The translations under genes were made by a program, and so were the position numbers. A stretch of DNA of 64,000 nucleotides from Bacillota bacterium (GTDB lineage Bacteria; Bacillota; Clostridia; Lachnospirales; Lachnospiraceae). The notes beneath the pieces are model-generated. The model made no database searches and had not been told where the DNA came from. It saw only the letters and a list, made by a program, of their open reading frames with translations. The DNA is taken from positions 62,001 to 126,000 of the forward strand of contig JAEZGK010000058.1 in assembly GCA_023437365.1 (NCBI GenBank), written 5' to 3'. Numbering within the stretch: position 1 is the stretch's first letter; each line of letters starts with the position of its first letter. Shown piece after piece: positions 16,862-24,601 of this stretch.

Positions 16862-18307
16862 CTATGATTGGTTATTGTATACCGTATCAGCGGCATAGTA
16901 TCCGTAATAGCCATGATGGGAATACTTATCTCCGTAACCCGCCTTATGAGCAAAGAATCCCTGATGTACATTATTATAGATGCAGCCGAGTAGCTCCGTT
17001 TTGGTACCGGCAAGGACGTCGATCGCATCATTGATATGCTTTGCCTTGGCATAGCTCTGTCTTACCACCAACAGGGTGGAATCTGCCAGATCGGACAGCA
17101 GCTCTGTATCTGCAGATACTGAGATCGGTGGTGAATCGATTATGACATAATCCATCACCTTTTTCTGTATTTCTATCATCTCGGAAAAAGCTGTACTCGT
17201 AATTAAGTCTGCAGAGTTCTCATAATATCTGCTTCCAATCAGTAGGAAGATCCCAGAATTCTCATCTACCATGAGCGCATCCTTAAGATCACTTTTCTTT
17301 CTCAGATACTCCCCAAATTCCTGTTGTTCAGGAATTTCCTTTTGTAGTATTTTATATAAAGAGGGTCTGCAAAAATCCGCATCTACCAGGAGCACCTTTT
17401 TTGATTTCTGTGCTAAAGCCAGGGCAAGATTTGTTGCAACCGTCGATTTTCCCTCATTTTCAAGTAAACTTGTAACCAGTAATACATTTCGAAATTTTGC
17501 TGATGCTTTATATTCAAATTTACTACGTATTTTCTTCATGTTCTCAACAAAAGAAAAGCTTACAGTCGGACTTGTAATCAGTAGCCCCTTCTTTTTCCTT
17601 CGAATCCAAGAACGCAGTGTTTTATGTATCCTTTCGTGATATATTACACCGAAAAGCTTGGTATCCAGCTTTCTGACCACTTCCTTTTCATTTTTAATAT
17701 TATCCCTAAAAACGGATAGCACTGCCAGTATCAGTGTCATCACAGCTACACCGACTAGAAAAGCCAGCTTCATAATATGCCCCAAATCCTGGGGATTGCC
17801 CGGATACACCGGTATCGTAGGTGTTTCCAGAACGTCCAGTATCGCATTCTGATACAGATGGCTGGTTACCGAGGTATAATTATCCATGATGGATATAATA
17901 ATCCGATAAGCTGTTTCCGGATTGGGCGCAGACACTGTAAGAACAAACAGATTGGTCTCAGGTATCAGTTCAGCGGAAATATAATCCGGTAGCGTATCGC
18001 TACCGATATCTGTAGCAACCCGCTTCTTTATCAAATCACCGTCAAATATATTCGTCAGACTGCTGGCAACCGTATTGGCTGCAGACAGATTATCATAGGT
18101 ATTATTCGATCCGCTGGAAGTAACCGCGAAGGTTGCTCGAGCAGCATAGGAGGGGGTATAAAATAAATCGAAACCCACATAGGCAAATAACGCAACAGTA
18201 AGTCCAAAAGCAAAAACCAACCACCAGTCTCGGATGATATCGCGTATTACATCATAAAAATCCACCCGCACTTCCTCGTTCTTTATATTCATTTCTATCT
18301 CAGACAT
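16862..18307 (-). CDS. Fused Wzz/bacterial tyrosine autokinase (BYK-2)
   Basis: 481 aa; ATG with AGGAGAA upstream. Same layout as BYK-1: Wzz domain with membrane segments near residues 30-50 (WWLVFAFGLTVALFAYVGF) and 190-210 (LAFLVGVAVMTLILAVLSVF), then the kinase with Walker A SLLENEGKSTVATN, Walker A-prime VLLVDADFCRPS and Walker B DYVIIDSPPISVSADTEL. The tail has tyrosines in HHGYYGYYAADTVY instead of a GY repeat. It clearly shares descent with the gene that follows 27 bases later, but the sequences differ widely, so the duplication is old. Two fused kinases in one operon may give hetero-oligomers or separate chain-length settings. Confidence 0.92.
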   Translation of the reverse strand: MSEIEMNIKNEEVRVDFYDVIRDIIRDWWLVFAFGLTVALFAYVGFDLFYTPSYAARATFAVTSSGSNNTYDNLSAANTVASSLTNIFDGDLIKKRVATDIGSDTLPDYISAELIPETNLFVLTVSAPNPETAYRIIISIMDNYTSVTSHLYQNAILDVLETPTIPVYPGNPQDLGHIMKLAFLVGVAVMTLILAVLSVFRDNIKNEKEVVRKLDTKLFGVIYHERIHKTLRSWIRRKKKGLLITSPTVSFSFVENMKKIRSKFEYKASAKFRNVLLVTSLLENEGKSTVATNLALALAQKSKKVLLVDADFCRPSLYKILQKEIPEQQEFGEYLRKKSDLKDALMVDENSGIFLLIGSRYYENSADLITSTAFSEMIEIQKKVMDYVIIDSPPISVSADTELLSDLADSTLLVVRQSYAKAKHINDAIDVLAGTKTELLGCIYNNVHQGFFAHKAGYGDKYSHHGYYGYYAADTVYNNQS

Positions 18308-18316
18308 TCGGTTCTC

Positions 18317-19204
18317 CTATTCTTCCACTACGACCAGTAGATTTGTTGTCCCCGTGTAGCCGTTTTGTGCCTGCATGGAATACTTTACCTTATAAATTCC
18401 CGGCTTTCTCATAGATACATTGGAGGTCATCAAGACACTCTTCTTTGAAATTGTATCCTTGGAGATCTGTCCATACCCGATATCACTATCCTCCTGAAAA
18501 CCGTATTCCTTCTCGTCCATGGTAACACTCTTCAAATAGTAGGCCGGATCGAAGGGGTCCCCCTCCTTCAGATAAACCAGATAATCCTTCAACAGGAGCT
18601 TTGGTGCAAAACGCTCTTCATTGTAGGCCGGATTGTAAAACTCCACTTCTACAGGCAGACTGGAGGTATCCCCGGCACTGTTTGTAACTTTAAACTCTAT
18701 TGTATAGGCATCTTCTGTAGTGCCGAAATAATAATCCGGCTCGTCATACTTGATATTCTCTGACAGATCTCCGTCGATACAATCGAATGCTCTTAAGTTC
18801 TCCAACAGATCGACTGCCTCCCCTTTTGCAAAACGAAGGGGCTTTAGCAATGAAAATTTCGGTGGTATATAATCTGTATAAATCAACCGTCTCTCACGCT
18901 TGGCCACATTATTGAAGGAATCAAAGGCAGCATAGGTAATAATTCTTTCTCCCGGACCGACAAAATCAGAGATGGATTCTATCAGTAAAGAGTCGGTTAC
19001 CTCCCCGTCCTTTGTATCGAACGCTTTCACATCCCGGAGCAATTCTTGCTCAGTCACCTTTACTTCTGCAGTTATACAATCTCCCTCAAATTCAATGACC
19101 GGTGCAAGATAATCGTTTTGACCAGCCTCATATCCCCGATATCCTGCAAAAGTGAGGGCGGATATTAAAAACAGTGATAATCCGGCAATTCTCAGTAGCT
19201 TCAT
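18317..19204 (-). CDS. Membrane-anchored Ig-like (DUF5011-type) repeat protein
   Basis: 295 aa. The N terminus MKLLRIAGLSLFLISALTFA is a signal sequence or anchor. Two related beta-sandwich repeats follow: one around KAFDTKDGEVTDSLLIESIS and one around RAFDCIDGDLSENIKY, each with the D-x-x-DG-(E/D) motif and an FK/TYAAxDxxxN strand like DUF5011/HYR modules. A third beta region ends the protein (KPGIYKVKYSMQAQNGYTGT). It is expected on the outer face of the membrane. Spacing to the CpsB gene upstream (32 bases) and to BYK-2 downstream (9 bases) puts it in the polysaccharide operon. No enzyme motif; possibly a structural part of the export machinery. Confidence 0.7.
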   Translation of the reverse strand: MKLLRIAGLSLFLISALTFAGYRGYEAGQNDYLAPVIEFEGDCITAEVKVTEQELLRDVKAFDTKDGEVTDSLLIESISDFVGPGERIITYAAFDSFNNVAKRERRLIYTDYIPPKFSLLKPLRFAKGEAVDLLENLRAFDCIDGDLSENIKYDEPDYYFGTTEDAYTIEFKVTNSAGDTSSLPVEVEFYNPAYNEERFAPKLLLKDYLVYLKEGDPFDPAYYLKSVTMDEKEYGFQEDSDIGYGQISKDTISKKSVLMTSNVSMRKPGIYKVKYSMQAQNGYTGTTNLLVVVEE

Positions 19205-19236
19205 GTTCTTTCCGTACCTTTCTTGTGGTTGTTGTG

Positions 19237-19986
19237 CTAAAACAGTGAATGCATCTGTAAATGCAGTAAATCTAAATTATGTACAATTCTTCTTGGATTC
19301 TCATAAAATAGGAGCTGTGTATACCGGGTGCCAAAGAAGCTCTGCACCATATGGTATACCTCTGATAAATCAGTGGTACGCCTGTAGGGACTGTGCGCAT
19401 CACTGGCAATGACTGCTGCCAAACGATGTTCCAAAAGTTCCAGTGCCGTATCTCTGGCTAGGTAGCCGAAGCTTCCCAGTAAACTTCCTTTATTCACCTG
19501 GATGGAAGCCCCGGCCTTCAGCCAGCCGTATACCAGCTCCGGGTGCCTCTGGATCAAAGGATAGCGTTCGGGATGCGCAACGATCGGATGATATCCGGCT
19601 TTCAGGATCTCCCACAGCAGATACTCGATAAATTCCGTATCCTCGTAAAAATTAAATTCTATTAAAAGGTATCTAGAGTGATTGAGGGTTATTAATTTAC
19701 CTGCATTTAAAAGCTCCGGTACCTCCTCCGATGCATAGACCTCCATACCGGGTAATACAGTCAGCGGAAGCTTTCTTTGTTGAAGCGCATACTCAAAATT
19801 CCTATAACAGTCAAGATATGTTTCATCGTAATAATTTTCAAAGATGCCCTCTGCATTGCAATGTGGTGTTACAATCAGTGTATCCACACCGCTTTGCACC
19901 GCCATATCCGCCATTGTGAGAGCATCCTCCATTGACTCTGCACCATCATCCATTTCAGGCAGGATATGGGTATGTATATCAATCAT
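19237..19986 (-). CDS. Protein-tyrosine phosphatase CpsB/YwqE family (PHP domain)
   Basis: 249 aa; ATG with GGCGGTGATAA upstream. It dephosphorylates the tyrosine kinase tail and so sets polymer length. Metal-binding motifs of the PHP fold are complete: MIDIHTHILPEMDDGAES, VTPHCN, PGMEVYASEE, IVAHPERYPLI and ASDAHSPYRR. Length is normal. It begins the polysaccharide-control half of the operon, 34 bases after the nucleotidyltransferase. A second copy at 46.5-47.4 kb is broken by a stop codon, so this one may serve both kinase systems. Confidence 0.93.
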   Translation of the reverse strand: MIDIHTHILPEMDDGAESMEDALTMADMAVQSGVDTLIVTPHCNAEGIFENYYDETYLDCYRNFEYALQQRKLPLTVLPGMEVYASEEVPELLNAGKLITLNHSRYLLIEFNFYEDTEFIEYLLWEILKAGYHPIVAHPERYPLIQRHPELVYGWLKAGASIQVNKGSLLGSFGYLARDTALELLEHRLAAVIASDAHSPYRRTTDLSEVYHMVQSFFGTRYTQLLFYENPRRIVHNLDLLHLQMHSLF

Positions 19987-20020
19987 TCATTTATCACCGC
20001 CTTGCATATAAAGAAACAAC

Positions 20021-21280
20021 CTAGGTTCCGATCATTTTGTATTCCTCGAGAAGGGCCACTCTCTTTCTTCCGATTTCAATACTTCGTTTGGCCTTGCACA
20101 TCATCCCTATGGGATTTTTAATCTTGATGGCATAGGTAACCATCCGGTGCAGCCATGCTATGGGAAGAAGAAATCTGCTTCTGCAGTAAAAAAAATGATT
20201 GTTCATAAACTCTTGCCCAGGGAACAGTATCTTAATTAGTTGGAGCTTATGATATTTTTTCAGTGCGTGGTTTCTGTCTGCCATTACCGCCTGTAAGGTC
20301 AACGAACAGGTCCTGGTCTGATCCTCGTCGCTCTTGCCGAAAACACCTGCGTGCAATATATCCTCCAGCAATGCTTCCATATGAATGTCTTTTTCCACAA
20401 AGCAAGACGGATAGGAGAGCTTTTCCTCCTCCAACCCCAGATATCTGCTGCCGATCTTGAATAAATTCAGCATAAAAACCCCATAGCCAAGGGAGATTAC
20501 CTGTTTCCAGACCACCGTAAAATCAATCTCTGATCCAAAGGTATTACAGAATTCTACCAGATCACAGACCTGTCTTATTCCAAAGCCCATGGTTATGAAA
20601 TGCTTTGCACTATGCAGCAGCAGAAACAACAGATGCTCCTCCGCAGAAAGAGTAAACAGGGTAATACCATCAATGATTGTCCTACTACAGTGTTCAAAAG
20701 CTTGTTCAAATCTTTGATTCATCTCCCGGAATAATGTAATCGTTGGATCAAATAACTCAATATGTACCTCGATTCTTAAGCCCGTTTTATCGTTCTCGTA
20801 CACAGTCTCTTGCCGCAACTTGCCTTTTCCTGCATTATTTACCTTTCTTAGTCCTACGGATGTTAAGATGGAATCCACCTTCGGAAAATCCCTTATTCGG
20901 ATATAGATGTCTTCATCCCCTGAATAACGGTATTCTCCCTCCGGGTACAGCTGACGCAGGATGACCCCTTTGACTACAAGAGCGCATATTCCTGCATGGT
21001 TCAGTCGGTCATAGACATCCAGAAATTCCTTTGTCCGACGGAGCTGATCCACATAATATCCGACAGACAGTCTTCTCCAGGCTTTGGCAAGCTCCGGCTT
21101 TATTTCTGTAATAAGCTGTTTTTTACTAAGTGCCTGATATATCATCGGAATAACATTATGGATTCCCGACAGGTAAAAGAGCCTATCATAATCTATTAAC
21201 CTGGTGTCTTTAGGCGAATTCGTTTTTGTTTCCATAGCAACCGACAGTAAATAAAGCAGTTGACGAGATGTGATATCCAT
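20021..21280 (-). CDS. Nucleotidyltransferase-family protein (NTP_transf_5 type)
   Basis: 419 aa; ATG with TAGGAG upstream, starting two bases after the peptidase stop. The catalytic region is near residues 95-130: LVVKGVILRQLYPEGEYRYS followed by GDEDIYIR with the metal-binding acidic pair. Further on are HIELFDPTI and HLLFLLLHSAKHF. This family (uncharacterised nucleotidyltransferase PF14907 in my reading) is often found with PqqD, HPr-kinase-like and peptide-maturation genes, for example in paeninodin-type lasso peptide clusters. Here it ends a cassette with exactly these partners. It may transfer a nucleotide to the peptide or to a sugar; neither is shown. Confidence 0.78.
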   Translation of the reverse strand: MDITSRQLLYLLSVAMETKTNSPKDTRLIDYDRLFYLSGIHNVIPMIYQALSKKQLITEIKPELAKAWRRLSVGYYVDQLRRTKEFLDVYDRLNHAGICALVVKGVILRQLYPEGEYRYSGDEDIYIRIRDFPKVDSILTSVGLRKVNNAGKGKLRQETVYENDKTGLRIEVHIELFDPTITLFREMNQRFEQAFEHCSRTIIDGITLFTLSAEEHLLFLLLHSAKHFITMGFGIRQVCDLVEFCNTFGSEIDFTVVWKQVISLGYGVFMLNLFKIGSRYLGLEEEKLSYPSCFVEKDIHMEALLEDILHAGVFGKSDEDQTRTCSLTLQAVMADRNHALKKYHKLQLIKILFPGQEFMNNHFFYCRSRFLLPIAWLHRMVTYAIKIKNPIGMMCKAKRSIEIGRKRVALLEEYKMIGT

Positions 21281-21281
21281 A

Positions 21282-21779
21282 TTACACTCCTACACTGTTC
21301 TTTCTTCTGACTGTATCATACTTCATCTTTACTAACATATGATAAGTCCTTAGTAACTCTTTCCTGACCGGAAGCAGTATACGCCATAGCAGAAAGACCA
21401 ACGCCCATTGTAAGGAATCACAATTGATAACCTTACCATTCCGGTAAATTTTCTGCACCACTCCGATTACATCGGATGGCGCAATGAGCCCCTCGTCTGC
21501 TGTCACGCAGGAATCTCCCATAGTACGAAAGCCTGCTGCTTCCATTTTCATGATTCTGTGCAGAATATAACTGCCCTGACGATTCTGATAGAGTATGATA
21601 TCTCCTACCTTTAAGTCAGCCTTTCCCGCCAACAGTACCTGATCCCTTTGGTCCTTGATCCAAGGGCACATACTATTTCCGCTGATTGTAAATCTCGCTT
21701 TATGACCATGCTGAATGACCTCCCTGATCAGAGGAAACAGATCACTCGCCGACACATCCTTCTGAATACAATTCTCCAT
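21282..21779 (-). CDS. S26B/SipW-type signal peptidase-like protein
   Basis: 165 aa. ISGNSMCPWIKDQRDQVLLA carries the nucleophilic Ser in the GxSMxP motif, and GDIILYQ then YILHRIMKM match the box in which His replaces the usual Lys, as in SipW and archaeal or ER signal peptidases (Ser-His type). RTMGDSCVTADE matches the conserved GD(S/N) box. There is one possible membrane segment near the C terminus (LQWALVFLLWRILLPV), consistent with the active site held at the membrane. It lies between the HPr-kinase-like and nucleotidyltransferase genes; a role in trimming the Cys-rich peptide is a reasonable inference. A LexA-like S24 protease is unlikely, as no HTH is present. Confidence 0.75.
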   Translation of the reverse strand: MENCIQKDVSASDLFPLIREVIQHGHKARFTISGNSMCPWIKDQRDQVLLAGKADLKVGDIILYQNRQGSYILHRIMKMEAAGFRTMGDSCVTADEGLIAPSDVIGVVQKIYRNGKVINCDSLQWALVFLLWRILLPVRKELLRTYHMLVKMKYDTVRRKNSVGV

Positions 21780-21827
21780 ATGATCACCATCTATCCTTTT
21801 GTATTTTAGAGGGGTTCTAACCCTCCT

Positions 21828-22766
21828 TTATGAGATATTATACTGTTTTTCAAGCTCCTGCTTAAGTAAAGCTACTGCCTCTGCCTCCGGGCGGCATTTG
21901 AGCTTATAAACAGGAATATGATCAGTAATCTCATCTATTCTGTCCAATGCATGATTCATTAACTCCAGCTCCCATGCAGGTGCGAAAACAAGTGAAATCA
22001 GTTCCTTGGAGCCCTGCAGCCTCGACAGCTGCAGAAGCTGATTATCCTCAGCCCGTTCCAGAATGACAATTGCTTTCAGCATTACCTTATGATTGATACT
22101 TTCATTTGAAGAGCCATTCCAGGGTGAGCCATAGGTGTACCAATCCTCCTCTTCCCTGCAGCATAAAGCCCTGTCTCCATTTAAAATGTGCGCCCCCTCC
22201 TGCTCCTTCCACATGCCGGTATGGGTTGTTTTCCCTACCCCGGAATGTGCACAGACGAGTATGCCGAGCGTATTCCACTCCATTACAACACCATGGAATA
22301 GAATTCCTCCCTTATTCAAAACAGAATAAGGGAAGATGTATGCAAGCTCTTCAAAGTAATTAGGACTTCTGCCTGCGGTGCAGTCATAAAGTAATTCCCA
22401 TACATTCCAGTTTCTCGAAATTCTAAATTCCAGACAGCTGCTTTTATCTTTGTTCATCCTAATCCATAAGTAATTACCTGTGGCCTCTTTATAGATTCGG
22501 TATGGCATTGGTCCATCCTCAAATCTTGCTACCAGGACAACTTCTGCATCCGGAACAGCCGGCTGATTCTGTGGCACAATGATATAAAGTAAATTCCAAT
22601 GTTGTCTATATGTAGGCTTCTCTGCCAGAAAACGGGTTGCCATATCAGGCAGCTCATATTCTTCCTCTGCATCGCAGCATCCAATGATATGAATCTGATA
22701 GCTTCCAACCAAAATCATATCGGAGGTATGCAACGTCCTTTGCTTCACTGCCTCAATGGTGCCCAT
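21828..22766 (-). CDS. HPr-kinase-like (PEP-carboxykinase fold) protein
   Basis: 312 aa from the ATG at 22766, preceded by GGAGG five bases upstream; earlier in-frame ATGs (22778, 22790, 22802) lie within the end of the peptide gene. Only the C-terminal domain of HPr kinase is recognisable: P-loop AHSGVGKTTHTG near residue 174, ILNGDRALCC with the catalytic Asp, and YGSPWNGS. The N-terminal half is unlike the HPrK sensor domain. Proteins of this type accompany lasso peptide genes, where one phosphorylates the precursor's C-terminal Ser. Here it overlaps the peptide gene by 14 bases and so is probably translationally coupled to it; phosphorylation of the peptide is inferred. Confidence 0.78.
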   Translation of the reverse strand: MGTIEAVKQRTLHTSDMILVGSYQIHIIGCCDAEEEYELPDMATRFLAEKPTYRQHWNLLYIIVPQNQPAVPDAEVVLVARFEDGPMPYRIYKEATGNYLWIRMNKDKSSCLEFRISRNWNVWELLYDCTAGRSPNYFEELAYIFPYSVLNKGGILFHGVVMEWNTLGILVCAHSGVGKTTHTGMWKEQEGAHILNGDRALCCREEEDWYTYGSPWNGSSNESINHKVMLKAIVILERAEDNQLLQLSRLQGSKELISLVFAPAWELELMNHALDRIDEITDHIPVYKLKCRPEAEAVALLKQELEKQYNIS

Positions 22767-23151
22767 GACCGCCTCCATGTCCTCCGCCATGACCGCCTCC
22801 ATGTCCCGGTTTGCTGGGTTTCGGAGTTGGTGTTGGTTTCGGTGTCGGCTTGAAACCGGAATGGCAATGAAAACCCGAAGCATGGGTATTGGAAAGATTA
22901 TACCCGTAACAAGCATTAAAATCCTCGAATTGACTGCCGCTCATATAATTTTCAACATAGCTCAGAACAGTATCCGAAGGATCTAACTGTCCCCTGTCAC
23001 AACCACCCGAGATACAAAAGGTGTGAATTTCATCAGAGGAATCATAGGGATTATTGAAGGTAACACTACCGGCTCCCCAGCATTTATCTGCAATTTTCTC
23101 GAATAAGGTCAACTCTTCCAATGTCATAGTTGGTGTTTCATACTTTAACAC
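22753..23151 (-). CDS. Cys-containing peptide with Gly-His tail, putative RiPP precursor
   Basis: 132 aa from a GTG at 23151 with GGGGAG seven bases upstream. The N-terminal LKYETPTMTLEELTLFEKIA looks like a leader, ending at DKCWG. The middle has five Cys (positions 24, 46, 51, 81, 96). A Lys-Pro-Thr linker (residues about 101-115) leads to a tail of GGGH units ending HGHH. No signal peptide. It overlaps the radical SAM gene by 14 bases upstream and the kinase-like gene by 14 bases downstream. With PqqD, radical SAM and exporter genes around it, a ribosomally made, modified peptide is the likeliest reading. The tail could bind metal. No family recognised; no homologue was searched. Confidence 0.68.
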   Translation of the reverse strand: MLKYETPTMTLEELTLFEKIADKCWGAGSVTFNNPYDSSDEIHTFCISGGCDRGQLDPSDTVLSYVENYMSGSQFEDFNACYGYNLSNTHASGFHCHSGFKPTPKPTPTPKPSKPGHGGGHGGGHGGGHGHH

Positions 23152-24274
23152 ATCTGTTCTCCCCTTTCTTTAAATATTTTTTTAGTTCCTCTACCAAGTT
23201 ATCTTCCATCTCTTTTGCTAATTTACTTTCTCTACATAGGTATTCGGGAACCCCGTCCAGGTAACCTGTTTCAGCCAGACGTGTTGCCGGACAGGCACTG
23301 CAGCTTATCTTACAAGCGACGCACGCCTCCGGCATCGGCGGGAGCTTTACCTGCCTGGGGAATTCCTCCCAAGCCTTCGCAAATCCTGATTCAAAGGGAT
23401 AGGTGCAACAATCCCCGAGCATCTGACACCCGATCAGCTTACCGTCCCAGGTGATGGTATAAGAGCTCATACCTGCTTCGCAGCCATAAAGAGTCGGTTT
23501 CTTCCTTCTTCGATGATCTATTTGATTCTCTTTATCCTCAGCATTATGCTGTTTTATACTATTCGACTGTCCGGTAGCAATTTTACGAAAGGGTTCCACT
23601 ACATATTCCATGGTTCTCTTTCTCAGCATGTTGACATTCTCCTCCGGTGTCAATCGGCAGCTAGCGACCTCCGAAGTACACCCCCTGACCGGTTTTGTAA
23701 CAACCCTGGAGACGCTGAAATCAACACCATGCCCCAGTGCTATCACCCATTGTGTAATTGTTTCAAGATCCTCGAGATTATCCCGGATTAAAGTAGTCCG
23801 GATTGTAATCTTTGTGGGAAGCGTACGAAGCTGATTTACTCCCTCCAGCATTCTGTAATAAGCATCCGGATCACCGGTTACTTTTCCATAGGTATCCGAC
23901 GAAGCCCCGTACACAGTGATCCCCAATCTGTGCGGAGGATATCTTCGGAGTACTTCCATCACTTGGGGTGTAACCAGCGTCGCATTGGTATAAAGAGTAA
24001 GCATAAAGCCCATCTCCGCAATAGCCTGATAAATCCGGGCAAAATCTGGCCTTAGCAGAGGCTCTCCCCCGGTTAATAAAAGTCCGATCGCCCCGGCCTC
24101 CTGTATTTCCTTTGCCATCCCGATCCACTCATCTGTCGTTCGTTCTCTTCCGCCAAGCTCCGCCAGCTGCTTAGAATTGAGCCTGATCATGCACATCCTG
24201 CAGCGGAGATTACATCTGGCAGTCAACTCGAAGGTAGCATTGAGCGGATATCTTACAAACTCCTTCTTCTCCAC
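23138..24274 (-). CDS. Radical SAM/SPASM peptide-modifying enzyme
   Basis: 378 aa from a GTG at 24274 with AAAGGAGT seven bases upstream. The [4Fe-4S]-SAM motif is CNLRCRMC near residue 18, with the GGEP-type box LLLTGGEPLLRPDF. The C-terminal SPASM region holds further Cys: GCEAG, LIGCQMLGDCC, and CVACKISCSACPATR, then YLCRE, enough for auxiliary clusters. SPASM enzymes cross-link peptide residues (thioether, C-C, ether) using a PqqD-type recognition element. A stand-alone PqqD is encoded 12 bases upstream and the candidate peptide overlaps the 3' end. Cross-linking type cannot be read from sequence. Cytoplasmic. Confidence 0.88.
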   Translation of the reverse strand: MEKKEFVRYPLNATFELTARCNLRCRMCMIRLNSKQLAELGGRERTTDEWIGMAKEIQEAGAIGLLLTGGEPLLRPDFARIYQAIAEMGFMLTLYTNATLVTPQVMEVLRRYPPHRLGITVYGASSDTYGKVTGDPDAYYRMLEGVNQLRTLPTKITIRTTLIRDNLEDLETITQWVIALGHGVDFSVSRVVTKPVRGCTSEVASCRLTPEENVNMLRKRTMEYVVEPFRKIATGQSNSIKQHNAEDKENQIDHRRRKKPTLYGCEAGMSSYTITWDGKLIGCQMLGDCCTYPFESGFAKAWEEFPRQVKLPPMPEACVACKISCSACPATRLAETGYLDGVPEYLCRESKLAKEMEDNLVEELKKYLKKGENRCVKV

Positions 24275-24286
24275 ATCTGTACTCCT

Positions 24287-24559
24287 TTAAAGATTATCTG
24301 CCAGTATCGCTGCTTCTCTTAACTGATAAATGAACTGCTCGGTATCTGCTTCTGCCACTTCTCTGCTGATCTGATACGTTTCCATCAGCGCTTCGGTCAA
24401 GGCTGATGTCTCCACTCCTTCGCTGAGTTTTTTCCATAAGAAAGCCGCAGTCTCATTGAGTGAAATAATGCCATTAAAATAGGCGATATTATCACCAATA
24501 GGAACTACCATATCGGTATCAGCGATTTTCCTTAAGATAAATCCATCCTTAATCTTCAA
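24287..24559 (-). CDS. PqqD-family RiPP recognition element protein
   Basis: 90 aa, the usual PqqD length. The winged-helix pattern is visible in GFILRKIADTDMVVPIGDNI (beta strands) and GIISLNETAAFLWKKLSEGV (the conserved LNxTAxxIWxxL helix), then ALMETYQISREVAEADTEQF. PqqD proteins bind the leader of a precursor peptide and bring it to the radical SAM enzyme, here encoded 12 bases downstream. It lies between the ABC exporter and the radical SAM gene. Confidence 0.9.
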   Translation of the reverse strand: MKIKDGFILRKIADTDMVVPIGDNIAYFNGIISLNETAAFLWKKLSEGVETSALTEALMETYQISREVAEADTEQFIYQLREAAILADNL

Positions 24560-24601
24560 TGCTCTCCCCCCTAATAATCGATTGCTATATCAGCCATCTG
24601 C

